Position numbers and translations under genes: made by a program. A stretch of 64,000 nt of DNA from Pseudomonadota bacterium (lineage in GTDB: Bacteria; Pseudomonadota; Gammaproteobacteria; Burkholderiales; Burkholderiaceae_C). The notes below the pieces were generated by a model. It searched no databases, was not told the DNA's origin, and saw nothing but the letters and a program-made list of their open reading frames with translations. Location of the stretch: contig JAJZVU010000011.1 of assembly GCA_021845505.1 (NCBI GenBank), forward strand, positions 1 through 64,000, written 5' to 3'. This document shows positions 29,385 through 38,423 of this stretch, one piece after another; positions within the stretch are counted from its first letter, which is position 1, and each line of letters starts with the position of its first letter.

Positions 29385-29852
29385 ATGGAACAACGGCCAC
29401 CGCTGCCGCCATTCACCGCATCGAGCGCGGCCCAGAAGGTTCGCATGGCCGAGGACGCCTGGAACACCCGCGACCCCGAGCGCGTCGTGCTGGTCTACAC
29501 GCCCGACACCCGCTGGCGCAACCGCGTGGAATTCCCGCAGGGGCGCGAGCAGGTGCTGGAATTCCTGCGCCGCAAGTGGGCGCGCGAACTCGACTACCGC
29601 TTGATCAAGGAACTGTGGGCCTGCGCCGACAACCGCATCGCGGTGCGCTTTGCCTACGAGTGGCACGATGACTCGGGCCAGTGGTATCGCAGCCATGGCA
29701 ACGAGAACTGGGAATTCAACCCCCAGGGTCTGATGCAGGCCCGCCATGCCAGCATCAACGACCAGCCGATCGCCGAGTCGCAGCGCAAGTTCCACTGGCC
29801 GGCGGGGCGGCGTCCCGACGACCACCCGGGGCTGAGCGAACTCGGCCTGTGA
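29385..29852 (+). CDS. DUF1348 / NTF2-like protein
   Basis: The 155-residue protein belongs to the DUF1348 family of the NTF2/SnoaL-like fold. Recognisable parts are [37 protein letters not shown], the [20 protein letters not shown] helix, [24 protein letters not shown] and the terminal [10 protein letters not shown] plus [12 protein letters not shown]. The chemical role of the family is unknown. GGGAGGA precedes the ATG at 29385. It sits between the FdsR-like and LysR genes on the same strand, starting about 140 nt after fdsR, so common transcription is possible. A link to formate metabolism would be inference only. Confidence 0.85.
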   Translation: MEQRPPLPPFTASSAAQKVRMAEDAWNTRDPERVVLVYTPDTRWRNRVEFPQGREQVLEFLRRKWARELDYRLIKELWACADNRIAVRFAYEWHDDSGQWYRSHGNENWEFNPQGLMQARHASINDQPIAESQRKFHWPAGRRPDDHPGLSELGL

Positions 29853-29879
29853 AGGCCGGCGCCAGCGGTCCCGGACTCG

Positions 29880-30860
29880 ATGCTGTCGCGTAAATACCGC
29901 TACCTGATCGCCCTTGCGCAGGAGCGTCATTTCGGTCGCGCCGCGGCTTGCTGCCATGTGTCGGCGTCGACCCTGTCGGGGGCGATCCGCGAGTTGGAGC
30001 ACGAACTCGGAGTCGCGCTGGTCGAGCGCGGCCGCAGCTTCGTCGGGCTCACGGCCGAGGGCCGCACGGTCCTCGAGTACGCGCTGCGCATGGCGTCGGT
30101 GGAGGCCGAGTTCCGGCTGCACCTGGGTCAGCTCACCGGCGGCGCCACCGGGCGGCTGCGCCTGGGAGTGATCGCCACCGCGTTGCCGGTGGTGGCCGAA
30201 CTGTCGATGGTGCTGCGCCGACGCCACGCGGGCCTGGACCTGGAGATCCTGTCGCTGGGCACCGAGGCCATCGTGCGGGGAGTGCAGGGCTTCGAGCTCG
30301 ACGGCGGAGTCATCCACACCGACTCGAGCGGCATCGACGGCATGCAGTACCTGCCGATCTGGCGCGAGCGCCATGTGCTGATCGCCGGCAGCGCGACCGA
30401 GGCGGCGCGTCGCGATGCGCTGAGCTGGCGCGAAGCCGCTCACCAGCCGTTGTGCCTGCTCACCCTCGACCTGCACAACCGGCAGTCGATCGACCGCATG
30501 TTCGAACAGGCGGGGCTGCTCCCGCGGCCCGCGCTGGAGACCAACTCGGTGGTCAGCCTGCTGGCCCATGTCGCCGGCGGCGCCTGGTGTTCGATCCTGC
30601 CGCTGAGCGTGCTCGAAGCGGTGGGGATTCCCCGCGGCGTGAAGGTGCTGCGACTGGTCGATCCCGAACTCGAATGGCAGACCGGGCTGGTCACGCTGGC
30701 GCGCAATCCGCTGGCGCTGCGCGTCGAACTGCTGCGCGACGCGGCCCGCGAAATCGTCCGGCGCTCGTCCCCGACGGCGGCGCAGGCCGCGGCAGCGGCT
30801 GCGCCGGGCCATCGGGTCGTGGCTTCCGCAAGGCGGCACGGAACGCGCGCGCCCGCGTGA
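29880..30860 (+). CDS. LysR-family transcriptional regulator
   Basis: The 326-residue protein has the N-terminal LysR winged helix-turn-helix (YLIALAQERHFGRAAACCHVSASTLSGAIRELEHELGVALVER, described here by its conserved Ala, Ser-Leu-Ser and Leu-Glu-xx-Leu pattern across residues 8-50) and a periplasmic-binding-like effector domain from about residue 90. It starts 27 nt after the DUF1348 gene. A Ser/Ala/Arg-rich tail of about 30 residues ends it. The target genes are probably the neighbouring transporter genes downstream (YaaH-like and OFA transporter) or the fds region. Effector is unknown. Confidence 0.88.
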   Translation: MLSRKYRYLIALAQERHFGRAAACCHVSASTLSGAIRELEHELGVALVERGRSFVGLTAEGRTVLEYALRMASVEAEFRLHLGQLTGGATGRLRLGVIATALPVVAELSMVLRRRHAGLDLEILSLGTEAIVRGVQGFELDGGVIHTDSSGIDGMQYLPIWRERHVLIAGSATEAARRDALSWREAAHQPLCLLTLDLHNRQSIDRMFEQAGLLPRPALETNSVVSLLAHVAGGAWCSILPLSVLEAVGIPRGVKVLRLVDPELEWQTGLVTLARNPLALRVELLRDAAREIVRRSSPTAAQAAAAAAPGHRVVASARRHGTRAPA

Positions 30861-30871
30861 AGCTCCGGGCC

Positions 30872-30903
30872 CATGGGTCGTTCGGCAAAGCCGAAGGCCC
30901 ATG
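30872..30903 (+). terminator. Hairpin after the LysR gene
   Basis: TTCGGC-AAA-GCCGAA forms a tight inner stem, extended by outer CATGGG / CCCATG. It lies 12 nt past the LysR stop. No T-tract follows, so it is a weak or Rho-assisted terminator candidate. Confidence 0.4.
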
Positions 30904-31123
30904 CGGAATTTATCGCCGATATGCAGGGTCCTCCTGCTGCGATCGCGCGACTCGCCAACGATATAAAGATTTCGCGAGGCCGTAGCCCACGCAGTCGCGG
31001 CCCGTTGCGTGTGGGCGTGCCGGCCGCGTGCCGGTGCCCTTCGCGTCACGACCCACGACCGGCCGCGCAGCCCTGCGGGTTGCGCAGCCGGTCGCGGCTT
31101 CCCCTGTTCCAGGAGACTCCCGC

Positions 31124-31723
31124 ATGACCCCGACCGTATTCAGCTTCTCCCCTTCGGCATACGTCCCGCTGGGCCTGGCCTTTTTCGGCCTGGGCACCGG
31201 CTACCTGATCTTCGGACCGCAAGAGCTGTTCGGCTATCCGGAAAAGAGCGAAGCCACTGAAATCTCCAATGCATGGTGGGGCTTCTGGATGCCCGGGGTG
31301 CTGCAATTCCTTTGCGGCACCTACATCCTGGTCGGCCTGACCTGGTTCCAGGTGTTCAAGGGGGCGCCGCTGTACGCCGCCGGGATCGAAACCACGGTGT
31401 TCGGAATCCACTGGCTGGCGATGGGCCTGAGTCGATTGCGCGGAGGTTCGATCGTACCCAACGGTTACATGTGCATCGCATTCTTTCTGGTCTCGCTGCT
31501 CGGTCTGATCGTGTTCGCCAGCGTCGGCGACACGCCGGTCGCGCTGCTGTTCATCGGGCTGATGGCTGTGTACTTCTTCGAGTTCTTCTATTGCTTCGGG
31601 CTGATCATGCCGCTGAGCAAGAAGTTGCTCGGACTCGCGCACACCCTGACGGGGCTGCTGTTGATGTACCTGACCTTCGGCATCGTGCTGAACCTGGCGC
31701 TGGGGGCGCACTGGGTGATCTGA
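31124..31723 (+). CDS. GPR1/FUN34/YaaH (AceTr)-like membrane protein, probable acetate/anion channel
   Basis: The 199-residue polytopic protein has six predicted membrane spans and resembles the acetate uptake transporter family: an N-terminal SPSAYVPLGLAFFGLGTGYL (compare NPAPLGL of SatP), a central WWGFWMPGVLQFLCGTYILVG corresponding to the GG/Q-containing helix, the AAGIETTVFGIHWLAMGLSRL segment in place of the YG-FW helix, and a final helix pair. Such proteins move acetate, succinate or other small carboxylates. AGGAG lies before the ATG at 31124. Context (formate dehydrogenase operon, OFA transporter) suggests formate or acetate as substrate. Divergence from SatP is large, so the family call is moderate. 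Confidence 0.65.
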   Translation: MTPTVFSFSPSAYVPLGLAFFGLGTGYLIFGPQELFGYPEKSEATEISNAWWGFWMPGVLQFLCGTYILVGLTWFQVFKGAPLYAAGIETTVFGIHWLAMGLSRLRGGSIVPNGYMCIAFFLVSLLGLIVFASVGDTPVALLFIGLMAVYFFEFFYCFGLIMPLSKKLLGLAHTLTGLLLMYLTFGIVLNLALGAHWVI

Positions 31724-31920
31724 CGGCCCGCGGCGAGCGAGCACCCGCGCGCGGCACGCCGGCCGCGCGCCGCGCCGTTTCAACCTGGCTGCGATACATC
31801 CCGACAAGGGTCTTCCATCTGGCTACAGAGCGTTGGATCCGGTTATAACGATGTGACAAGCCGTGGCCGATGCAGCCGCGACTCGTCGTGTCCTACCACC
31901 GGTCTGCCAGGAGGAGATCC

Positions 31921-33555
31921 ATGTCCGAGGTGCTCACCCCCCCACTCGCCGCTCCCGGCCTGCTCGCGCGCGAGCGCATTGTCGCCGGGCCCGGCTTCAA
32001 CCGCTGGCTGGTGCCCCCCGCGGCGCTGGCGATCCACCTGTGCATCGGCATGGCCTACGGCTTTTCCGTGTTCTGGCTGCCGATGAGCCAGTTGCTGTCG
32101 GGTCCCGCCGCCACCTGCACCGGCGCGGGCGTCGGCAGTCTGATGTTCTCCAGCAGTTGCAACTGGAGCGTCCCCCTCGTCACTTCCACCTTCGAGATGT
32201 TCATCGCGGTGCTCGGACTGGCAGCCGCGCTGTGGGGCGGCTGGCTGGAGCACGCCGGCCCGCGCAAGGCAGGCTTCATCGCCGCGCTGTGCTGGGGCGG
32301 CGGCATGGTGATCGGCGGCATCGGCGTGTCGATGCACCAGCTTTGGCTGCTCTGGCTGGGCTGCGGGATCATCGGCGGAGTCGGCCAGGGGCTGGGCTAC
32401 ATCACCCCGGTGTCGACCCTGATCAAGTGGTTCCCCGATCGCCGCGGAATGGCCACCGGAATGGCCATCATGGGCTACGGCGGGGGCGCGATGATCGGCG
32501 CCCCGATCGCCGTGGCGCTGATGAAGCACTTCGGCCAGGGCCACGCCCCGGCGGGGGTCGCCGCGACGCTGATGACCATGGGAGTGCTGTACCTGGTGGT
32601 GATGTCGCTGGGCGCCTTCGGCATGCGAGTGCCCCCCAGCGGCTGGAAGCCCGAGGGCTGGAGCGAGCCGGCTGCCGCGAAGGCGATGGTGACCAGCCGC
32701 CACGTGCACCTCGACGCGGCCTGGAAGACCCCGCAGTTCTGGCTGATCTGGGGGGTGCTGTTCCTCAACGTGACCGCCGGCATCGGGGTCATCTCGATGG
32801 CCAGCCCGATGCTGCAGGACGTGTTCGGCGGCCACCTCATCGGCCTCGACACCGCGACCACGCTGAACGCCGCGCAAAAGGCCGCGATCGCCGCGTCGGC
32901 CGCAGGACTGGTCGGCCTGATCAGCCTGTTCAACAGCCTCGGGCGCTTTTTCTGGGCGAGCATTTCCGACCGCATCGGCCGCAAGACCACCTACGCGGTG
33001 TTCTTCGTGCTGGGCATCGCGCTGTACGTCAGCCTGCCGACCTTGGGCCACCTCGGGCTGGCGGGTGCGTTCGTGGTCGGGGTATGCCTGATCCTGTCGA
33101 TGTACGGCGGCGGCTTTTCCACCGTGCCGGCGTACCTGGCGGACATTTTCGGCACCCAGATGGTCGGGGCCATCCACGGCCGGCTGCTCACCGCCTGGTC
33201 GGTCGCGGGCATCGTCGGCCCGTACCTGATCGCCCACCTGCGGCAGGCGCAGTTGCACGCCGGGGTCGCCCACAACCTGGTCTACGACCGCACCCTCTAC
33301 ACCCTGTCGGCGCTGCTGCTGCTCGGGCTGATCCTCAATTCCCTGGTGCGCCCGGTGCACGAAAAACACCATATGGACGAACAGCGGCTGGCGCGCGAAA
33401 AGGCGCTGCAGCATGAACGCCAGGGCGCCGAGCACGCCGACACGGCGGCCCGCGGGTCCTTCGGCGCGCTCGGCCTGCTGGCCTGGCTGGCCATCGGCAT
33501 CCCCTTCCTGATCGGGGTGTTCATCGCGCTGCAAAAGGCCGCCGCGCTGTTCTAG
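31921..33555 (+). CDS. OFA-type MFS transporter (oxalate/formate antiporter family)
   Basis: The 544-residue protein is a 12-13-span MFS carrier of the oxalate/formate antiporter group. Marks include GMAYGFSVFWLPMSQL in TM1, a long Cys-containing loop before TM2, the GGWLEHAGPRKAG loop 2-3, GVGQGLGYITPVSTLIKWFPDRRGMATG, which is the OFA signature, and the second-half loop FFWASISDRIGRK. A C-terminal extra hydrophobic segment (LLAWLAIGIPFLIGVFIAL) is present, as in the larger OFA members. AGGAGGAGATCC precedes the ATG at 31921. A TATAAC at 31844 may be the -10 element. Being in the formate block suggests formate or oxalate transport; this is inference. Confidence 0.87.
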   Translation: MSEVLTPPLAAPGLLARERIVAGPGFNRWLVPPAALAIHLCIGMAYGFSVFWLPMSQLLSGPAATCTGAGVGSLMFSSSCNWSVPLVTSTFEMFIAVLGLAAALWGGWLEHAGPRKAGFIAALCWGGGMVIGGIGVSMHQLWLLWLGCGIIGGVGQGLGYITPVSTLIKWFPDRRGMATGMAIMGYGGGAMIGAPIAVALMKHFGQGHAPAGVAATLMTMGVLYLVVMSLGAFGMRVPPSGWKPEGWSEPAAAKAMVTSRHVHLDAAWKTPQFWLIWGVLFLNVTAGIGVISMASPMLQDVFGGHLIGLDTATTLNAAQKAAIAASAAGLVGLISLFNSLGRFFWASISDRIGRKTTYAVFFVLGIALYVSLPTLGHLGLAGAFVVGVCLILSMYGGGFSTVPAYLADIFGTQMVGAIHGRLLTAWSVAGIVGPYLIAHLRQAQLHAGVAHNLVYDRTLYTLSALLLLGLILNSLVRPVHEKHHMDEQRLAREKALQHERQGAEHADTAARGSFGALGLLAWLAIGIPFLIGVFIALQKAAALF

Positions 33556-33585
33556 CGCGACCGCCCCGGCGGCCCTGCGGGCCGG

Positions 33586-35478
33586 CTACTGGAAGCCGAC
33601 CCGCAGGTTGCCCCACTGGCGCTGGCCGACGCGGATGGGCACGTCGAGTTCGCGCAGCACCTCGCCGGTGTCGCGGGCGTAGATCATCAGGTGGATCGGC
33701 TTGGCGTTGCGCGCCGCTTCCAGCCCCGCGGCATCGTTGAAGATGCGCATCGCGCGGTTGCCGACCAGGTCCTTCCTGGGATCGCCGGTCAGCGGCTGGT
33801 CGTAGATGGTGTTGTGGGTCGGCGTGTAGCCGTTGCGGTCGACCGCGAAGGCAAAGCGCAGCAGCGGGCTGCGCCCCAGCGTGCGGTCGAGCAGCGGCTG
33901 CACCCGCAGCTTGAACAGCGCGCTCGCGCGGGTGCGGAACTTCGGCGGCTGGCTGCCGGGGATCGGCTGGTATTCCTCGTCGAACAGCGCGGCCTCGTCG
34001 ATCGCTCCGTCGGCCAGCGCGCGCTCGAGTTCGCGGCCGATCTCCTCGGCGCCGTCGAAGGCCGCGCGCGAGGCCACGCTGAGTTCCGAGCCGGTGTCGA
34101 AGTCCAGGTTCATCTCGAGCAGGACCTTGTTCTCGTTCAGGGTCTCGAGCAACTGCGCCGAAATCTCCTCGGCCCCCTGGATCGCCTGTTCGTTGGCCTC
34201 GCGGATTCCCCCCGCCATCTGGTCGAAGCGCGACGCCAGTTCGCCGATCGCCCGCTGGGCCGACTCGCCGAGTTCGTCGATGCGGGCGAACAGCTGGCGG
34301 TTCTGCGCGATCCCCTGGCTGATGCGAGCGAAGTCCTGCAGCACCCCGCCCATCTGCTCGGCGCTGCGCCCCACCGCGTCCCCCAGGGTGTGCGCGGCCT
34401 GGTTGGCCACCTCGACCGACTCCTGGATGGCCTCGATCGACTCTCCGGCGGTGACCACCGTCTGCGCCGCCTTGTTCGCGAGCCGGCGCACCTCGTCGGC
34501 GACCACCGCGAAGCCGCGCCCCGCCTCGCCCGCGCGCGCGGCCTCGATCGCGGCGTTCAACGCGAGCAGGTTGGTCTGCCCGGAGATGTCCTGGATCACG
34601 TGCAGCACCCGCACGATGCCCTGGGCATGGCTGCCGATGCGCTGCAGATGCTCGCCGTTGCGGGTGACCTCGTCGGTCAGCGACTGGAACTGTTCGCGCG
34701 CCTCGCCGACGTCGCGCTGGCGCGCCTCGGCCAACGCCGAAATCGCCTGCCCGCGTTCGGCGGCCTGGGCGACGCCTTGCTGCATCGCGCGGTTGGCCTC
34801 GACGACGTCGCGCACGCCCTGCCCGACCTGGGCGATCAGCGCCTCCTGCTCGCTCTGGCGCCGCTGGAACACCTGCACCGATCCCTTGGGGGAGAAATAG
34901 CCCCGGGCCGCGGCCAGGCCGACCTTGGTCGAGCCCTCCTCCCAGGCGATCGCCTTGTCCCGCAGGAACTGCAGGATCTGCCTTTCGGCGCCTTCGAACT
35001 CGGCGATGCGCTGGTCGCTGGCGACGATCGGGCGCTGCAGCAGCGCCTGCAGCAGCGCCGGCTGCGCGGCTGCCTCGCCCGGCGCGGCCTGCCCGGGCTG
35101 CGGCGCAGGTTGCCAGCACACATGCAGGCCCCCGATCAGTCCTTGCTCATCGCGCAGGCTTTGCAGCCGCAGTCGGAGCATGCCCTGCTGCGCCGCGCAC
35201 TCCAGGCTCGCGCTGTCGCTGCCGCCCCCGGTGAGTTCGCGCAGCGCCGCCATGCACTGCATCGGATCGAGTCCGAGGGCGTCGATCCAGGCCGCCAGCG
35301 GCGCCCCCGGCTCCAGCCCGGCAGCCTGCAACTCGCGCTGCGCGGCTTCGTTGAGATAGACGATCCGGCTGCCGCTGGCCGGGCCATGGGCCTCGACCAG
35401 CATGTCGCAGGTCGGCAGCCGCGCCAACACCTGGCGCAGTGCCGACCATGCCGCGGGGTGGAGCGAGGAAGTAGCCAT
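33586..35478 (-). CDS. Cytoplasmic methyl-accepting chemotaxis protein
   Basis: The 630-residue receptor lacks membrane segments. Its N terminus resembles a PAS domain ([24 protein letters not shown]), followed by a linker and the MCP signalling hairpin with the hallmark [21 protein letters not shown] and [15 protein letters not shown]. After the hairpin comes a C-terminal domain with [30 protein letters not shown] and [17 protein letters not shown], seen in other soluble receptors that sense redox or internal energy state. The ATG at 35478 was chosen; a start at 35544 is possible and neither has a strong ribosome-binding site. It is far from the chemotaxis operon at 55-60 kb. It is convergent with the OFA transporter. 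Confidence 0.85.
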   Translation of the reverse strand: MATSSLHPAAWSALRQVLARLPTCDMLVEAHGPASGSRIVYLNEAAQRELQAAGLEPGAPLAAWIDALGLDPMQCMAALRELTGGGSDSASLECAAQQGMLRLRLQSLRDEQGLIGGLHVCWQPAPQPGQAAPGEAAAQPALLQALLQRPIVASDQRIAEFEGAERQILQFLRDKAIAWEEGSTKVGLAAARGYFSPKGSVQVFQRRQSEQEALIAQVGQGVRDVVEANRAMQQGVAQAAERGQAISALAEARQRDVGEAREQFQSLTDEVTRNGEHLQRIGSHAQGIVRVLHVIQDISGQTNLLALNAAIEAARAGEAGRGFAVVADEVRRLANKAAQTVVTAGESIEAIQESVEVANQAAHTLGDAVGRSAEQMGGVLQDFARISQGIAQNRQLFARIDELGESAQRAIGELASRFDQMAGGIREANEQAIQGAEEISAQLLETLNENKVLLEMNLDFDTGSELSVASRAAFDGAEEIGRELERALADGAIDEAALFDEEYQPIPGSQPPKFRTRASALFKLRVQPLLDRTLGRSPLLRFAFAVDRNGYTPTHNTIYDQPLTGDPRKDLVGNRAMRIFNDAAGLEAARNAKPIHLMIYARDTGEVLRELDVPIRVGQRQWGNLRVGFQ

Positions 35479-35690
35479 CGGGTAGCGGCGAAGCCATGCG
35501 GCGCAAGTCCCGCGGGCGTCTGCGCACGCGCCCGCCATGCGCATTGCCAGGGTAGCGCAGTCGGCACGGCCGCGTCGGCCGCGCCAAGTTTCACGTCTCG
35601 ATTGTGCGATCTAACGGCACGGCTGCCCAGGACTTGAGCACAGCGCAGCGGCCGCGCTCGCCCCCTCGCCCCTGCGCCCTGTTCGTGCCT

Positions 35691-36497
35691 TCACACCTCG
35701 ACCAGGCATTCCCAGTCGAATGCGGCATTCTCGAACTCCAGATCGGCCGTGCTGCGCGCCGCGTCGCGCCCGCGCGCGTAGCCACGCGGGTTGGCCACCA
35801 CCCGGCACGCCCGGCCGGCTTCGCCGCGTACCCGATAGTCGAAGCTGTCGTGCACATGTCCGTGCAGCCACAGGTCGGCCCGCGCGGCCAGGTCGTCGAG
35901 GTGGCTGGCATAGGCGGGGTTCACCGGATGGCCGGCGAATCGCGGGTGCACCGAGCCGGCGCTGGGTGCGTGATGGCTGACCACCACCGTCGGCCCGTCG
36001 ACCGGCTGCGCCAGCTGCCCATCCAGCCAGTCGCGACATCGCGAATGCTCGGCCAGCGCGTCGGCAGGGGTGAACGGCCGCTCGCCGACATGGATCACCG
36101 CATGGTCGCGCATGCGGCGGCCGCAGCGATCCATCTGCTGCTGCTGGCTCACGTCGGCCTCGAGGCGGTAATCGGTCCACAGCGTGCAGCCGAGGAAGCG
36201 CACCCCCCGGTAACGCCACTCGGCGCCATCGAGCACCGTGACCCGGGTGCCCTCGGCGGCCTGGCGCAACGCGCGGCGCGTGGCCGGCCAGTCGGCATCG
36301 AAGAACTCGTGGTTGCCCGGCACGTACAGCACGGGCACCGGCCAGCGGGCGAACAGCCGCACGCCCTCGACGGTCGGCGCGATGTCCCCGGCCAGCACCA
36401 GCAGATCGGCGCGCGCCGCGGGCCGGATCAGGGTGTCCCCCGGAAAGCGCCCCGCGAGGCGCTCCAGGTGCAGGTCGGAGGCGAGCTGGATGTGCAT
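35691..36497 (-). CDS. Calcineurin-like metallophosphoesterase
   Basis: The 268-residue protein has the binuclear metal phosphoesterase fold. The five motifs are visible: ASDLHLE near the N terminus (D and H), LVLAGDIAP, YVPGNHEFFD, VVVSHHAPS and LHGHVHDSFDY. A frame extending 13 codons upstream is open, but the ATG at 36497 starts directly at the first strand (MHIQLASDLHLE). Substrate cannot be inferred. Closest generic name is a YfcE/ser-thr-like phosphoesterase. It stands alone between the MCP gene and a divergent small protein gene. Confidence 0.88.
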   Translation of the reverse strand: MHIQLASDLHLERLAGRFPGDTLIRPAARADLLVLAGDIAPTVEGVRLFARWPVPVLYVPGNHEFFDADWPATRRALRQAAEGTRVTVLDGAEWRYRGVRFLGCTLWTDYRLEADVSQQQQMDRCGRRMRDHAVIHVGERPFTPADALAEHSRCRDWLDGQLAQPVDGPTVVVSHHAPSAGSVHPRFAGHPVNPAYASHLDDLAARADLWLHGHVHDSFDYRVRGEAGRACRVVANPRGYARGRDAARSTADLEFENAAFDWECLVEV

Positions 36498-36608
36498 CGC
36501 CACGATTGTCCCGCAATGTCCGAAGCGCCCCGGCAACCCGGCGGCGCAGACCTTGTTATTTCACAACATGAGAGCAAATGTCTTCATGCAAAATCTGCCG
36601 GATGGAGT

Positions 36609-36625
36609 TATATTAGGGTTAACCC
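36609..36625 (+). promoter_or_regulatory. Candidate -10 and GGGTTAACCC palindrome upstream of the 36667 gene
   Basis: TATATT at 36609 is followed by the perfect 10-bp palindrome GGGTTAACCC (36616-36625). They lie about 45-55 nt before a small gene with a good ribosome-binding site. The surrounding 36550-36615 stretch is unusually AT-rich. No good -35 was found. Confidence 0.4.
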
Positions 36626-36666
36626 GCACACCCGGCCCCGGGCGTGCCGATTCCCAAAGGGAGCCG

Positions 36667-36873
36667 ATGATGTTCCACCCCGCCAAATTCCTCGACGAAC
36701 TGATCCACTTCGACCCGCAACAGCGCCTGGACGAGGCCTACCTGGCTCAGGCCTGCGACCTCAGCGACCTCGAGCGCCGCATGCTGGCGCTGGAAACCCA
36801 GGGATACCAGCACGTGCCATCCAGCTACGCGCTGCCCGACACCTTCGCCGGCCACGCCCGCCCGCGCTGGTAA
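36667..36873 (+). CDS. Small DUF3563-like protein
   Basis: A 68-residue protein starting MMFHPAKFLDELIHFD, with the segment DEAYLAQACDLSDLERRMLALE, which resembles the short DUF3563 family of Burkholderiales (a family of about 50-70 residues with an aYLaxxxDlxDLErRmr core). A GGGAG box precedes two adjacent ATG codons. It has an AT-rich promoter region upstream. Function of the family is unknown. The match rests on the DLERRM core only. Confidence 0.6.
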   Translation: MMFHPAKFLDELIHFDPQQRLDEAYLAQACDLSDLERRMLALETQGYQHVPSSYALPDTFAGHARPRW

Positions 36874-36892
36874 GCGGGAGGGCACGCGCCGG

Positions 36893-37183
36893 CTAGCCGC
36901 GCGGTGCGGCGGCCGCCGCGCCGCCGAGCGCGCCGCGCGCGGCCAGCCGCGGATAGTCGGCAAGCACGTCGGGTTGCAGTTCCGCGGGCAACTCCAGCTG
37001 CAATTCGGCCGCCACGGCCGCCGGGCGCGGCGCCAGTCGCACGGTTCGCCTGACCGCGGCCAGGCGAACCCGGTTGGCGCCGCACTGGCGCACCAGCCAG
37101 CCGAGCTGCGCGGCGTCAGCCGCCGTCTCCAGGCGCACGCCCAGCCTCCACAAGGTCAACTCGTCGCTCATCCGTCGGAACAT
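36893..37183 (-). CDS. Small hypothetical protein A, paralogue of the 38042 gene
   Basis: A 96-residue protein of unknown function. Residues 10-45 contain LWRLGVRLETAADAAQL-WLV, which is clearly homologous to the small protein at 38042 (FWVRLGVRVESSEDARQL-WLL). GGAGG lies nine bases before the ATG at 37183, a strong ribosome-binding site. The C-terminal third is Ala-rich. It is convergent with the DUF3563-like gene and preceded on its own strand by an intrinsic-terminator-like hairpin at 37332-37359, so leader attenuation is possible. Confidence 0.6.
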   Translation of the reverse strand: MFRRMSDELTLWRLGVRLETAADAAQLGWLVRQCGANRVRLAAVRRTVRLAPRPAAVAAELQLELPAELQPDVLADYPRLAARGALGGAAAAAPRG

Positions 37184-37553
37184 GGTTGTCTGCCTCCAGC
37201 TCGCAAGCTCGCAGGCGCCAACCGGCTCGAAAGCCGCAGCGGCCCTGGCTTGCCGTTTCGTCTGGTAACGATAAGCGCGGACCTCCGGTGGCAGTGTTGC
37301 GCCATGTCAACGCGCTGACCGCGGCAGCCAGAAAAATGCCCGCCGCGTTGCGGCGGGCAGACAAGGTTCGCTCACACTCTCGCCGAGCGGGGGAACCCGG
37401 CGTGCCAGCGCAGGCTTGCCCGCGCGCGACTGGCCCGAGTCACTCTAGGCGGCTTGTATGACGGCCGCGTGTCAGGCCACGCGCCGCGAGACCCCGCCAC
37501 GGGCGACGCGCGATCGCGTTTCCCCTGGATTTGTCAGGGTTTAAGAGGTATTC
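37184..37553. other. Gene-free stretch between small genes, with orphan terminator
   Basis: No convincing coding sequence is seen in these 370 bases. The distinctive element is the hairpin at 37332-37359 (see separate entry). The last part contains the ribosome-binding site AAGAGGT for the gene starting at 37554. Short open frames here are antisense or lack start signals. Confidence 0.5.
37332..37359 (-). terminator. Intrinsic terminator with no evident upstream gene
   Basis: TGCCCGCCGC-GTT-GCGGCGGGCA is a 10-bp perfect stem; on the minus strand it is followed by TTTTT. It lies about 150 nt before the minus-strand gene at 37183. No minus-strand gene ends just before it, so it may end a small RNA or act in the leader of that gene. 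Confidence 0.7.
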
Positions 37554-37979
37554 TTGGACCATTCCTGTACGGGCTGCGAAATGCGCAACAAGTCTTCCGG
37601 CATGGGCTTCACCCCCCCGCCGCTGGCCGCCGGCAGCGACTCGCTGACCCTGAACTGCCTGCTGGACGGATTCGAGCATGTGGCCATCGACCGCCGAGGC
37701 AGTTTCCACGCGTCGCCGGTCACGCTGTGGAGCGACCACGGCGGCATGAGCACCGGGGCCGAGGCCACGCTGGTCGGAACCCGGCCGGGCAACGTGCTGG
37801 TGATCCTCGCCGACTTCACCCTCAACCAGGGCCAGCCGTTGCGCCTGGACAAGAGGCTGCAGGTGCGCGGGCTGAAGTCCCGCGCCGACTGCCACGTGCT
37901 GTCCTCCCGGCCCGGGATGCGAGACGGCGACCGCCGCCGCGGCACCTACGTGCTCGAACTGCAGCGCGAACGGGTGTAG
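37554..37979 (+). CDS. Small hypothetical protein, TTG start
   Basis: A 141-residue soluble protein that I do not recognise. The TTG at 37554 is supported by AAGAGGT five to six bases upstream; the next ATG (37581) has no ribosome-binding site. The N terminus carries CTGC with two Cys. The body has alternating hydrophobic residues consistent with a beta-rich fold, for example SLTLNCLLDGFEHVAIDRRG and NVLVILADFTLNQG, and the C terminus is Arg-rich. It lies between the two paralogous minus-strand genes. No pathway is evident. Confidence 0.6.
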   Translation: MDHSCTGCEMRNKSSGMGFTPPPLAAGSDSLTLNCLLDGFEHVAIDRRGSFHASPVTLWSDHGGMSTGAEATLVGTRPGNVLVILADFTLNQGQPLRLDKRLQVRGLKSRADCHVLSSRPGMRDGDRRRGTYVLELQRERV

Positions 37980-38041
37980 GCCGCCGCGGGCGCAGGAGTC
38001 CCGCCCGTCCCGCTGGCTGCGGCAACCCGCGAGCGGTCGCT

Positions 38042-38269
38042 TCAGCCGTGTGGCGCAGGTGCGGGATCGGGGATCCGGGCACCCAGTTCGCGGGCGATGC
38101 GCTCGGGCTTGGGCGACTCGCGCAGCCGCAGACAGTACGCGACACGGCGGATGCGTCCGGAGTCGAAACGCTCCAGCAGCCACTGCAACTGGCGCGCGTC
38201 CTCCGAACTCTCGACGCGCACTCCCAGGCGTACCCAGAACGGGTCGCCGGCCGATGTGGTCATGATCAC
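38042..38269 (-). CDS. Small hypothetical protein B, paralogue of the 36893 gene
   Basis: A 75-residue protein homologous to protein A: it shares W-RLGVR-E---DA-QL-WL and a following Arg-x-Arg basic strand. It lacks the Ala-rich tail of A. The start is either GTG at 38269, which has GGGGG at five-base spacing, or ATG at 38263. No known domain was recognised; the compact length suggests a single ferredoxin-like alpha/beta domain, an inference from the strand-helix-strand pattern. It lies downstream of, and convergent with, the 37554 gene. Confidence 0.6.
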   Translation of the reverse strand: MIMTTSAGDPFWVRLGVRVESSEDARQLQWLLERFDSGRIRRVAYCLRLRESPKPERIARELGARIPDPAPAPHG

Positions 38270-38423
38270 TCGTTCCCCCTGCTCGCGGTCGTTGCGTGTT
38301 CACGGCGGATGCCGGATCGCTGCCGCGCGCCGCGGCAGCCCTTGCGGGTGCACGACGGCGACTCCCAGTCTACGCTGCATCGCAGCATGAATCCATAGGA
38401 CCGCGCCGCGCCGGCCTCCGGTG

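Noticed and set aside
37440-38303. 287-residue minus-strand frame over the small-gene cluster
   Set aside because: Antisense to the 37554 gene, which has a good ribosome-binding site; composition is Arg/Gly-rich.
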